A stretch of DNA of 64,000 bases from Viscum album (lineage: Eukaryota; Streptophyta; Magnoliopsida; Santalales; Viscaceae): the NCBI GenBank assembly GCA_963277665.1, contig OY728122.1, forward strand, positions 1,547,476,868 to 1,547,540,867, given 5' to 3'. Shown here in pieces: positions 26,190 through 38,007 of the stretch; the stretch's first letter is position 1; each line of letters begins with the position of its first letter. The notes below the pieces were generated by a model, which saw nothing but the letters and a program-made list of their open reading frames with translations, ran no database searches and was not told where the DNA came from. The position numbers were made by a program, and so were the translations under genes.

Positions 26190-27270
26190 TTGTTTTTAAA
26201 CAATGTTGCAGAGCTGTTATGTTGCTCAATTGTCATCTCCAAATCTCCCTCTTTTTCAACCACTATTATTATATTATTCTCTTTTAATTTCAATTTTATT
26301 ATTTTGGGATATGTCATTACATATCCCCATTACATTCTATATTATGTATGAATTATTAGATAAATTTTTTTTCTCTCATAATTTTTTTATGAATTTTTAA
26401 GTGATGTCTTTAGGTTACTGAGTTTTCATACGGAATTTCTCAAAATTTCATTTATTTAAAGTTCGTTTATATTATTTTTCTTTCTTCACCTTCTTTAATC
26501 CAAAATTTTTTCTAACTCCATTAACTTATATGTGCTATAATATTTTTGTGATAATGCAATAATTCATCATTAATTATCTTTTCCCATTCTTTTATAATCA
26601 CATTCAAGGATGTCGAGTTTTAAATTTATATTGCCATATTCAATTCTTGTCATGAAACCAATTTGATTGTTGATCCAGAATATAAGATATTTATTATAAC
26701 TCATGTAATGTTTTGGAATATTATTCTCCACATGATATTAATTTGAAATTCAAAATGATTTTGTTGTGATCAATAAACCACTAATTAACCCAAACAATAA
26801 TCTTTAATGTTTTATATAATGATTCATATTATCTCCCAATATCCAAATGAACTTTATAACTATTTAATCTTCTGGATGTTCCCATATAACATATAACATC
26901 AATTCTGGAAAACCATTCTCATCTTACATGTTTATCCATATATGTATATTTTTAAATTGGTCATGTATACAATTGTATGAAACACTCTCAAACAATGAAA
27001 TTGAATCACTTAACACATAACAATGACATGAATGAGTCTAATAAGGTTATACCAAATCAATTACATGTTGATGTGGTTTTGGAATCATTAATTTTTTAAC
27101 TTAAATTTTATAATTCAGGTCATTATGAAAATGTGATGAACACCTTCTAACATAAGGTAATGGTTTTCCACCCAAACCTCCATTATCATTCGGTTGACTT
27201 TTATTATCTTCTTAGCACAATGAAATTCTTATATTTTATTATGAACACCACATAAATTATGTGTGAGTGT

Positions 27271-27293
27271 TATATATATATATATATATATAT
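27271..27293. repeat. (TA)n microsatellite in E1 left LTR
   Basis: About 11 TA units. The right LTR (about 32,979) and E1' (about 61,233) have only three or four at the same place, so the tract grew in this copy. Confidence 0.8.
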
Positions 27294-28510
27294 TTGTTTT
27301 CCATCCATAATCATTCTTTATTTAATGGAGAGTCCAATTTTTTAAATGGAACTTTCAATATTCATTCAAAAATACAATTGTGTTTTAAGGGAAAATTTCA
27401 GATTCATAGTTAGTTTCAAGGGAACTCTATAATACGTTTTCAAAAAAAATTATATTACTAAAATCATAAATTTTATTATAAAAATTATATCTTAATACAA
27501 TTCTATTTTTAATGGATACTTTTCCAAAATAACTCTTCTTTTCATAATAAAAGAGTTTTTATCTCTAAAATTACTCTGTGATTTTATAAGAGTATCATCA
27601 TATATTTCAACAGTCTCATGGATTTTTATGTACGATATAATATATAATATTTAATTTAATATTTTATGATTATTTTAAATATGGATGTGTTATCCTTAAA
27701 CCATTTACAATTTTAATCTGAATGGTTAATGTTTATACTTAATATTCAGGGAATATTATTTACATTTCATATGATTCTTTCAATATGAATATATATGTTA
27801 TTTATGTTTATCCCCACTCATACAGGGATTTCATTGGACTTATTATGTTATTTTTAAGGCTAATTATAGTCCTTAAATTCATCATTAGGTCTCATGAGAC
27901 AAATAGAGATGGACTTGTATGAGGCCTTTCCCATTTTGAGATAGGGTTCTTGGTAAGGCTTTAGTAATTTTAGAAATATTTGCTGAGGCCTTGACGTTAT
28001 GTTTTAGAATGTCTAGCACATGAATTTCCCTCATTGTGAAGATATAAATTCATTGTTCTTGTGGTTATTAGACTAGTATAAAACCCATGATTATTGTTTA
28101 TTATGGCATTATTTTTTCATCCCATATTCCTACCATAATGTGATAGATTTTATTTTTATGGAATCCGTTTTTATCTATTCCTCATTACAAATTTTTATGT
28201 TTATGATTTCTTTCATTTAATTTTTTACCCTTACAGATCATTTGAGCTCATTCCTTTTTTATGTTTTATTTTCATATGGAATGGAAAATTTTAATATCAA
28301 TGACTTATAGAGATAAACACAGAGTTATTGATGTTCCCAACAAAACATATATAATGTATTTATTTTCATGTTTTAATATTGAACCTATGTATGTATCGTG
28401 ATTTCCTAAACTACTAATCTACTCAGTCTATCGGTATTTTATTCCTTGTAATCATGATAATGTATTAAAATAACTCACCAGCTCCGGGCTTCTGTAGTCA
28501 GGGTGTTACT

Positions 28511-28526
28511 GTTGGTATTAACGAAA
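28511..28526 (+). other. E1 primer-binding site
   Basis: GTTGGTATTAACGAAA directly follows the left LTR. It resembles the plant tRNA-iMet-type site TGGTATCAGAGC with changes. The E1' copy is nearer to it: TTGGTATCAAAGG at 62,458. Confidence 0.55.
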
Positions 28527-29013
28527 GTTTAGTAGAGAACTTGGAAACATGATTTATAAAATGTAGATTTGTTAACAATTCCCTAATAATTACATTGAGG
28601 ATAAACATACAAGAATTTTCAAGAATTTTAGTATGGTATAGATTAAGTGTATCTTTCTAGAAAATATATCAATGTCTGGATACTACCAGTGTACATGTTT
28701 CTGGAATAGATATACCAAAGAGTTCCATCATAGACAAGGAGTTTCAAGCTTTACCCAGGGTATCATAATACACGCCAATGGGCCTTACTATGCACCTACT
28801 TTGACACATCCATGGTATATAATTAGGATACTTAAATGTTTCATTATATATCATAATGGGGGAGTTAAATATACATTTCTTCCTCTATGAATCCATGTTT
28901 TATGATTATGAGATTAGTTGTGGATGAGATTTTAATTTATGATAAGTATTTTTATATGTTGAGATTATACATTTTGAATCATAATCTACTATATTTTATG
29001 CCATTATTTAGAA
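28527..29013 (+). other. E1 untranslated leader
   Basis: It aligns with the E2 leader (38,887-39,369), for example 'caatgggcctta' at 28,776 and 'caatgggccttg' at 39,136, and the 'attatttagaaatg' context just before gag. This shows E1 and E2 belong to one lineage. The open frame at 28,672-28,890 falls in this leader and has no family match. Confidence 0.55.
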
Positions 29014-29520
29014 ATGAAGCCTACCAAATGGAATGAGAACCAATAAAACCACATAATTTGATGTGTAAGAATTATCATTTCTTATATGGGATTAAGTGAT
29101 TCATTCGAATGGAAATAATATCTTAATCCTTCCCATCATATGAGGAGATAGTATCATGTCCAAATAAATATAATATTTAGTTTTCTAATAATTTTTTCTT
29201 TGGAATAATGTATGATAAGATGAGGAAAACTGGTAAAATGATGGATAAAAGGAAGAAGGGAAAGAATTATTTCCTCGCATGTGATAATTGGGGAATGAAT
29301 CAACTTGGTATATGCTTATGTAGAAGTATTGTGTGCTTCAATTGTGGAGAAAAAGGCCACCATGAACATAATTGAAAGAGAAGGAATGAACATTCATATA
29401 TTCAATGCTTCAATTGTACGAATATGGGGAACTATAGAAATTAATTTCCCAATAATCATGGAAATATTTCACTTAATAGATAAAGGGATCAAGGTCAAGC
29501 ATATGATGTAACTGTAGTTG
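29014..29520 (+). pseudogene. E1 gag fossil: start region and nucleocapsid with two zinc-knuckle remnants
   Basis: The ATG at 29,014 matches the gag start of E2 by its surroundings. Only about 320 bp separate it from the nucleocapsid, so the capsid domain is deleted. From 29,334, in one frame, CFNCGEKGHHEHN then a stop fits CX2CX4HX4C with the last Cys codon turned into TGA. From 29,406, CFNCTNMGNYRN then a stop is a second knuckle with the His changed to Asn and again TGA at the last Cys. Two knuckles in gag fit the Tekay/Del type. E1' has the same arrangement at 63,278 and 63,350 with further losses. Confidence 0.65.
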
Positions 29521-30657
29521 AAGTATAATTATAAATTTATTTATATTTTTGGATTCATGAACTATGTTATTATATTATTTTTATAAGAATTATGAGTTAT
29601 TTATAGTGATTGTGTTATAGTAAAATTTCATTATGGATTTGAGGTCACATGAAGAATTGTACAAAGGAAATTTTATTTAGTACAATGTTAAAATATTTAA
29701 AAAAACCTTATTGAGAGAAAGAAAAAACTTAATATATATATGATATTGATATTATGATGATGAAATTACTAATTCAGATCAGTATTGAATAACTTGGAAC
29801 GGGTTATTTAATTTTCTAGAAATGGTATATGTTATCATCAATGGAGTTTATAACACTTTTGGATTAAAGGAAAATATCCAATTACATGTTTCTTATATAA
29901 ATAATATAGATAATTCATGTTTCCATTATGGTTTCTTTGGTAATTCTTTGTATTACCATATTTCAAGAGAATACCTAATAAAGATATTTATATGTTTGGA
30001 ATGTAAAAATTTAGAGATTCTTCTTATGGATTAAGGTTTAATGATAAGTACATCTTTCAAACTCAGAGATCTTCATTCTAATGTTTTGAATCAATATATA
30101 TTGGAATATTTTACCATTAATGAAATGGTTTAGGCTAAACAATGCCCAAACTTTTAGAGGTTAATGTATTACTTCCCCATATGGCATAACCTTTTTTATG
30201 TGATGAATTATAGATAGTTCAAGGTTCAATAATAGGACAATTATGTAAATAGAAACTTATATTTATAATCACTTACATTGTAAAAGTTCCTCAAATCAAG
30301 GAATGAGTCTAAAATTTAATTTTTTCCTATTATCATAATCATTAATAATATAGATGAATTTTTTATACATTTGTTCATTATTTTGTATTAATCAACTTTC
30401 ATTTGATCATATTCTCTATCTCATTCCATCCGAACATCATAGTTTGATTATTTTCCATGTCTATGTTTTTACTTCAATCAAATTTAACCCCATTTGAAAT
30501 CATAATTTTTGACGTGACCACCTCATTTCCCTAATCCTCTTTTTAGGATTATATTTTATTGACCCTATTTCTTATGTGGATATCCCATAATATAATTTTC
30601 AAGCATCAAACATTAAATTTTGAAAAAAAATTTCAAATATTGAGGAAGAAATTCTAT
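29521..30657 (+). other. E1 internal 3' part; protease or pol not readable
   Basis: After the knuckles a protease would be expected; no D[S/T]G motif was found. An open frame at 29,822-30,034 is alignable with E1' at about 63,765-63,980, but no family was recognised. No RT, RNase H or integrase block is present, and the space is far too short for them (complete pol is about 3 kb). Confidence 0.5.
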
Positions 30658-30671
30658 TAAGGGGGGAATAA
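30658..30671 (+). other. E1 polypurine tract
   Basis: TTAAGGGGGGAATA directly before the right LTR, the usual plus-strand primer position. Confidence 0.65.
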
Positions 30672-33600
30672 TGTTACACCCCAAAAATTTAGAAATATAT
30701 TTTATATAGATTTCATTAAAACAATGTGTTTAAAAAACCACACATTATTAAAACCTACATAGAAAACATAATTTTTCCACCTTTGTGATTTGAATTTCGA
30801 AAAAATAATTTTAACAGTTTCATTTCGTAAGATATTTAGTTTATCATAAGAAAAAATTAATTTTTGGATAATAGTAACATACCCCTATGAATAATAACTA
30901 ACACTTATGTATATTAATAAATATTAAATTGGACAATAAATAGAAACATCTCCCAATAATGTATAAATAAAATTTATAATTATTAAGATTAAAAAAATGA
31001 TCATAGTATAAGTTTTCAAATTTTTGTATGTCGTAAATATTTTTATTACAATTTTCTATCAAATTTAAAATTTCAAATTGGAAATTTATTTATATATAAT
31101 TTAACATGAATTGTTAATTTATTTTCTTTTTTTATAAGAAAATTTTATGAGACCTTTATTAATTTATTAAGGTGTTATAAAAAGAGTTATAGTTTTAACA
31201 ATGTTTTTTATAATAAATTAGGATTTTATGTAAAAATTAAATTAAAAATAATTAGAAACTTATTTAAAAAAATGGGTTTCATTTTTGAATTATACATGTA
31301 TAAAAATGTTTGGGGTCAATTTTAGGGAATTTTATAATATACATGAATTTCTCTGGAAAAAAATACAGTTTTAGTTTTTAGAATGTTTAAGGAAATCATA
31401 ATTATGTAATAAATTTTAATGAATTACGATCAACTTGTTTGAAATAAAATTTTATATGTGGTGTCCCTTGTGGCTAATACCATGGAAAAGCCTATGGTTT
31501 TTCCAAAACCACTAATGAGGTGTCCTCTAAAATTGATAAAAAAACTCCACCCTTTAACAATAAATACCCATCCTCTTCCTTCATTTTTATTTATTAAAAA
31601 TTCATCATACTCAAATATATTGTATATTTACCTCCCTATTAGACCTACAATGGTTTCCCCATTCCATCATGGTCCCAACCATCATGTTTTAGGAGTTACT
31701 CTACAAGTTAAGGGAATTCTAAACTTCTCATTTCCATTTAAGTTATCTTTTATGTTGTATGTATTTCATGTAACCATACAATGTTATTATTTTAATTTTA
31801 TTCTAAATCTATACTATAATATAAGAATTTTATTAATTTGTTACCCATGTCCCCTCTCTTTTTAATGTTTTCTAAAACCATATTTCATAACAGTTATGAT
31901 GCGGAATTTTCTCTCAAAATATCACTCTTTTTACAAAACTCTTATTATGTTATTATGTTAATATCAATTGGATTATGATGTGATAAGTCATTAAATATCC
32001 CCCTTAAATTCTATATTATTTAATAATTATATCATATCCATTTTTTCTCATAAAAATATATTATGAATTTGTAAGTGATGTCACTTGGCTACCAAATATT
32101 CTTAACAAATTTCTAAACTTTTCTTTTATTTTGAGTTTTTTTATATTCATTTACATTACTCACCTCCTTTCATCCAAATGTTATGATAAATCTAGTAAAT
32201 TATATGTACATTAATTTTTTTTAGATAATTTAATAATTCATCTTCAACCCTCATTTCCCATTATTTAATACTATAAATGAAAACACCAACAGAGATGTGT
32301 TAATTTTTCACATTCAAGGACAAAAAGTTTTCAATTTCTATTACAATATTCAATTGGGGTAATTAAAACATTTTTCTGGTTGTTATAGAATATTAGATAT
32401 TAATTATGACTTATTTAAGGTTCTATAATTTCTTGTTACTTGTGATATTAATTTCTAAATCAAAATGACTTCATTGTGATCAAAAACCACAAGTTAACAC
32501 AAACAATTATCATTAATGATTCATATAGTGATTCATATTCACTGCCAATAACCAAAAGAATTTTATAACTAATTAATCTCATTTATGTTCACTAATGACA
32601 TATAAATTCAATTCTGTACAACCATTATCATCATACTTGGTTATCCTTACACGTAAATACGTAAACAAGCCATGGATACCAAGGATGGAAACTCTATCGA
32701 ACAATGAATTTTAATCAATTAACCCTAAACAAATACATGAATGAACTTAATAAGGTTATAAAAAATGAATTAAATGTTGCATATCTTCTATAATAATTAA
32801 TTTATGACCCCAAATTAGATTATTCAGGTCATTAGTATCATGTGAAGAACCCCTCTAAACATAAGGTAATGGTTTTCCACTCGAACCTCCATTTTCATTC
32901 GGGTTACTTTTATTGACTTCATAACTCAATGAAATTATTATGTATTATTCTGTAACACTCGTAAATTTTTTTTGAGTGTTATATATATGTTTACCAACTA
33001 GAAACCTTCTTTATTTTTGGTGGACTCACACGTTTGAAAAGGAACATTAAAAATATTTTCCAAAATGCAAGCCTGTTAAGATGGAAATTCCAAATTCTTA
33101 CCTATTTTCAAGGAAACACTATAATATGTTTTTAAAAACTATTATCGTTATAAAATAAAACATATTATTATGAAAATTTTATATTAATTCAATTATGGTT
33201 TTATACAAATATTTTTCCAAAGGAAATCTTCTTTTTCAAGTAAAATAGTATTTATATCAATATTTAATTGATGATTTTATAAGAGTTTCTTCGACTATTT
33301 CAACACACATGTTCATTATTGTGTATGATATAATTTAAAATATTAAATTTAATGGGTTATTATAAGTTTGACTATAGATGTGATATCCAAAAACCATTCA
33401 CCAATTTACTCTGAATGGTTAATGTTTACTCTTAATATTGTTGGAACGTTGTATACATTTTATATGTTAGTTTTAATATGAATGTATATGTTGTTTATGT
33501 TTATCCTCAATAATATTAGGAATTTATTTGACATATTATGTGATGGGTGGGGCTTGTAATAGCCCCATGATGAATCGGTAGGTCTCATGAGTCAAATAGA

Positions 33601-34201
33601 TATGGACTTAGCCAAGGACTTTCCCATTTTGAGATATGGTTATGGCCGAGGCCTTGATCATTTTTAGACATTTTGGATAGGGAATGATGGTATGTTTTAG
33701 AATGTATGCTATATGAATTTTCATCATTATGTAAACAAAAATTCATAGTTTATGTTATTATTCAACTATATAATACAAATGATTATGTTTTATTAAGGAA
33801 TTATTTTTCATACCTTTATTCTTTCTATAATGTGTTCATGTTCATTTTAAAGGCATGTGTTTTTAGTTATTCACCATATCTAATGTTAATTTTTATGATA
33901 TATTCCATTAAATATTTTACCCTTACTAAGTGTTTGAGCTCTCCCCTTTCTTATGAATCATTTTCTTAGGACACAAATAAGTTTATTATTAATGACCTGT
34001 AGAGATATTCATTGAGTTGATAATGATCCCAATAAAACTTATATATTGTATTTCAATTTGAGTCATAATTTTGATCCTATGTATGTATATTATTTTACAA
34101 AACAACCTAATTACATAGTCTATTTTTATTTGATTCCTTTTAATCAATCCAAAGTATTAAATTAATACACCATCTCCTGGCATCTATGGTTGGGTGTTAC
34201 A
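30672..34201 (+). repeat. E1 right LTR
   Basis: Begins TGTTACACCCC and ends GGGTGTTACA, so both ends are better kept than in the left LTR. Length 3,530 bp. It holds the longest open frame of the LTR pair (31,458-31,865). Confidence 0.75.
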
Positions 34202-34485
34202 TTTATATATTTTATGGTCATGGAAAAGTGAGAGAGTGTGTGTATTTATATAAGGATAAGGCCTCACATGTGATTGATATGCTGAATTGACACTAGTCCC
34301 TAAACTTTGGCAGATTGGAGGTATGCTTAGGGTAGTCATAGTTTAGGTCCCTTCATACCGAGTCCTAACAGAGTGATATCAGTGGTGATCTATTATACCA
34401 TATAACCAGAGTCTACATGATTGGTTTTGGGAAATAGTTCTATGTGTTTCATGTTTGGATTTAGAGTTGTGGACTACTTTTTTTC
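34202..34485. other. Spacer between E1 and the duplication junction
   Basis: About 285 bp with no match elsewhere in the window and visibly less AT-rich than its surroundings. It contains 'gagtgatatcagtggtgatc' (34,371-34,390), loosely like the primer-site region of an LTR element. It is the last sequence of duplication unit 1; the matching part of unit 2 lies beyond the window. Confidence 0.45.
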
Positions 34486-34499
34486 TATAATGTTTAACT

Positions 34500-35128
34500 A
34501 GTAAGGTTATTAGAAATGATCTTTCAATCGTGATGAACTTCCAATTTTATATGAGTTTCATGAGATTACTATATTTAATTTTGGAACACAAAAAATATCA
34601 ATAAAATAATTATATATTTATAGATTAGGTTATATATATTTAATTTAATGTTAAATGGTTTGGTTTGGATTTATTTAAAACATTAAAAACCCTGATGGAT
34701 TCTAATTCTAAACTGAATATATGTTAATTTAGAAAATGCATTGATCTAAAAGTGAATAGTGGGATGATGTGTAATTTTCATTATATGAAAATATCTAGAC
34801 CTGATATCCAGTTCGATTATAATATTCTAAATATTAATCTAATCATATAGGAAATAATAAAATTGTTGTTAATAATAAAATCTAATATAAAAAAGGCCCT
34901 ATTATTTGTTATTTTTTACTCAAGTAAGAATAATTTTTATATGATTTCACAATGTAGTTCTTCATTCAGAGGTGGTAGGCTTGATAAGAAGGACACATCA
35001 TGTATATTAAATTTTTCTTGTATTATTTACATTCAATTATATATAAATAAAAATCATCAATTTCTTTACAAATTTGTGAATATTTGTTTAATTGTGATTA
35101 CATTTACTTTTTGTAACATATTTGTATT
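34500..35128 (+). pseudogene. Ty1/Copia RT and RNase H fossil, copy 2 (cut by E2)
   Basis: Paralogue of 17,450-18,060. It keeps the RT end region (about 34,664-34,850, with KISRPDIQF-like sequence) and the RNase H block FRGGRLDKKDTSCILNFS at about 34,967-35,020 inside the frame 34,863-35,207, which runs into the E2 LTR. E2 is inserted after this block; the rest continues at 47,143. Confidence 0.7.
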
Positions 35129-36488
35129 TTTAACACCCCATGCTTCCACAATACGCTTCTCTTTGAATAATACAGTAGCGTGTGTTGTACGCAATGTGGA
35201 TTTCTAACACACACCGTGACCAATCAAAGTATCCGTTATGAACAATAATACCCATATTTTGAAATTATATAAATTTTATATATCAAAATGGACTTCATTT
35301 TTGGATTCGGAATATCAAAATTATCATATGTTGAAATTTTGGTATTTTTTTGAGAACATCCAATTTTTGATGAATAGTGAAAAAATACTTAAAAACAACC
35401 TCTTTAATAAAAATAATTTATAGTGATAAATTATACAATCTAGTGGTTTTAAAGTATAATTAGAATATATTTTAACCATTTTATCCAATGGTGGTCATTA
35501 TAATTAATTTCACTTTGAAATTGGACAAAAATAACTGTCAATATTTTGATTGATATTATTTCTTAAAAACACGCTATTTGTTTTGACAATAATAATTAAT
35601 TATAAAATTAATAAATTCAACATATTTTTTTGGAATTTTATAAAATAGACATCATTTTGAATTCATAATATCAATTATAGCTTAGGGTGTTTTTTTGGTA
35701 TTGTTATGAAAAACTTCGATTTTTGATGAATAGTGAAACCACTAAGTGTTAGTTAAAAAACTAATTTTTCATTTAAATGAAATTTCACCACCTCTGTGAT
35801 TTGAATTTCCAAAATCTTACAGCCAACATTTTCATGAGGATGTAAAATGTGGTTTAATGGGATTAAAATAAATGTTGGTGAATAGTAACTTTTAAGTTCT
35901 ATTAATCGCGATTAAAGGTAATTAGTGTAACTTAAGGTAAATATAATGTTATAATAATATTAAATTACCTTTACACTTGTACTACCATTATTGGGTGAGT
36001 CATGGCCGACTTAGAAAATCCATGGGACAACTTGGGGACCCCATGGAGCCACTTGGGTAAAAAAATGACATTAATAACTTTTTATTTAGAGTAAAAATAA
36101 AATTGTCACACACATGTGTTTTTTTACTAAAACAATTATTACATGGGGTTATATAAGATAACTATTAGACAATAAATATTCATTTTAAATCTAAAACTAT
36201 TTCCTAAATCATGGTATTTTTTTATAATTTTTAGACATTAAATAAATTAAATTTTTTATCACACCATGATGATGTAACGATTACCTCATTAATTAATGAT
36301 TAAAATAAAATGAAAAGATAAGGTAAAATATAAACATTAAACTTGTATAAAGCCTATTGGATGGGTGTATTTTGAATCCTTATCACCTTATCCTTTAAAT
36401 ATATCATTTTGGGACCTTTAAAATCTGAAAATCATTTCATAATAAGGTAATATTTCATGACTTTCCAAAAGTGCCCCTCCTCTCTTCT

Positions 36489-36495
36489 TATAAAA
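36489..36495 (+). promoter_or_regulatory. E2 left LTR TATA box
   Basis: TATAAAA followed by GGCCCCCACCTCTACCACC. The same string follows the TATA box of the right LTR and of the solo LTR, so this is the likely core promoter; the transcription start would lie about 30 bp downstream. Confidence 0.7.
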
Positions 36496-37164
36496 GGCCC
36501 CCACCTCTACCACCTTATTCACACCTTTAAAGAAATTTTTCTTGGACAAACTATTCCCAAATAATCTCTCAACTTCCCTCGATTACTCTTAAAAGCCTCA
36601 CATTGGGAAGAAGTCTTCCCAAAGAATCCTTTGGCTAAAATCAAAAAGAGTTACCCGATTTTAAGGTAATGTCTTCTCTTATGTTATTTTGTTTTATTTT
36701 GCTTCTCCAACCCCTTTAAACTCTTTTTATTCCTTTAATTTATAACAACACCAGTATCTTAAATATACTAGTATGTTGTTATGATAATTATTTGATTTAC
36801 ACTTACACACACCTTCATCTAATGGTTAAATAACATACTGTTTCCGTGGATGGAAAATTATTGCCTCACGAAATGATGATTGTTCTATCTTCTCCTACCA
36901 CCCCTCATGGTGGCCATTATGATGAAACTCTATTTATTTTTTATATATATTATATTTATTTCCTATCTATGATTCTTTATTTTACATTTAAAAAATAATT
37001 TTATGCTTTGCAAGTAGTGAAAATGTGATAATTTCATTTGAGGAAGTGTGGACTACCGCCCCCTCAAGTGGCGTGGCTCGTTCATGCAATACATGGAATG
37101 TATAAAGAATGAAATTAATGAACTTATGTGACCTATATAACATATATATTATAGTATAATTATA

Positions 37165-37180
37165 ATATATATATATATAT
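37165..37180. repeat. (AT)n tract in E2 left LTR
   Basis: Eight AT units; shorter and interrupted at the same place in the right LTR. Confidence 0.7.
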
Positions 37181-37213
37181 CTCATTTAGTTTTAATTCCC
37201 TTAAATACGAAAT

Positions 37214-37280
37214 AGAAATGAAAGTAGCGTTCATGCGTATGTACGGGTTATCGTCTCCATGAACGTTGCATTTCATTTCT
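37214..37280. other. Long imperfect hairpin in E2 left LTR
   Basis: The left arm 37,214-37,235 is the near reverse complement of 37,258-37,280: AGAAATGAAA and CGTTCATG pair with TTTCATTTCT and CATGAACG, leaving a few mispaired bases between. The 22-base loop can form a small inner stem (ACGG with TCGT). The equivalents are at 45,491-45,557 and 55,441-55,507. Confidence 0.6.
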
Positions 37281-37938
37281 TACCTCTAAATGTTATGTAA
37301 TATTATAAATGAATTAATATTCTGGATATATATGATATATATGATATCTAAATCATGAATATAATTCTAGATATAATGCATATTTTACCACATGAACAAC
37401 TTGTAATTATAAGAAGTTTATTTTTGACTCAAGTACCAAAGATCGACAAAACGACCGTTATTAACATAAATAATTATATAATGTGAATAACATGGTAATA
37501 AGTGATATAAAAGGAATAATGAACTTTAAAAAGGTTCTTATGAAATTATAAATTAACTATAGTGTATTATTCAGGAGGTTAAAGAACGATCGAGTCAAGT
37601 CAGACATGAGGTAAGGGAACTTCTTAACATAATTTCTGTTCATTGGGTTAGTCTCTTACTTTCAAATTATGTCATGATATTATTATTTCCTATCTTGTAT
37701 TTTTACTTTCTTTATGTGTAATTATAGTGAATACACATAATTGATCTATTTAATTTAAAAAATGATCTTTGTAAGGGACTTCTTCTCAATCTCCTTTAAT
37801 TGAGGCATATTTTGTTTTATACACAAATTTCTTTTATACTATTATAAACTCCTTTGACTTTTAAATTTATTCAAAAGGAATATTTTTATACGAAGAGGTT
37901 TACTAAACTACAAAAATGAATGTTTCTTTGTCGTACGT

Positions 37939-38007
37939 ATGCGGCGACAACGACTTCTCCGCCACTGTGACCATTATTTGAGTTTCAGCTTTCTCTATAA
38001 GCCATAA
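37939..38007 (+). other. Conserved 22-codon frame, E2 left LTR
   Basis: ATG CGG CGA CAA opens a frame reading MRRQRLL, then DHYL and FLYKP before TAA. The right LTR (46,216-46,284) has the same length and stop; the solo LTR (56,984 onward) is alignable without gaps but lacks the stop. It is far richer in CpG than the surrounding LTR. It may be a short peptide, or a sequence kept for another reason. Confidence 0.4.

Larger units (their letters stand above)
24979..28510 (+). repeat. E1 left LTR
   Basis: It begins TATAACCCCCC, a decayed form of TGTAACACCCC, and ends GGGTGTTACT (expected TTACA). Length 3,532 bp, against 3,530 for the right LTR. It matches the E1' left LTR more closely in several places than its own right LTR, for example 'aaggtgtcctcaagaa' near 25,974, which is present in E1' and absent from the right LTR. 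A TATA-like CAATAAATAC lies at 25,883. Confidence 0.75.
24979..34201 (+). mobile_element. E1: complete but internally deleted Tekay/Del-like LTR retrotransposon
   Basis: Two LTRs of about 3.53 kb (24,979-28,510 and 30,672-34,201) flank a 2.16-kb internal region with a primer-binding site, a leader related to that of E2, a nucleocapsid fossil and a polypurine tract. Capsid, RT, RNase H and integrase are absent or unreadable, so it could only have moved with proteins from a relative. Flanking pentamers are TTTCA (24,974-24,978) and TTTAT (34,202-34,206), a poor match for a target-site duplication after this much decay. The E1' copy in the second duplication unit (58,941 to the window end) sits in the same flanking sequence. 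Confidence 0.75.
17436..34486 (+). repeat. Tandem segmental duplication, copy 1 (about 17.05 kb)
   Basis: From 17,436 onward the sequence matches that from 34,486 in the same orientation, starting inside a Copia RT. The match resumes on the far side of each later insertion in copy 2: 18,078 onward matches 47,147 onward, 23,906 onward matches 57,867 onward, and 29,958 matches 63,901 near the window end. Sequence upstream of 17,436 and of 34,486 does not match, which sets the left breakpoint. The unit ends with the right LTR of E1 and about 285 bp of further sequence. Confidence 0.8.

Noticed and set aside
31458..31865. 135-codon open frame as a host gene
   Set aside because: It starts near the TATA-like site inside the E1 right LTR and only its last part is alignable in the other LTRs; no domain and no codon pattern unlike its surroundings.
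34863..35207. 114-codon open frame as an intact gene
   Set aside because: Its first part is Copia RNase H fossil and its end runs into the inserted E2 LTR; the paralogous copy at 17,860-18,060 is closed by stops.
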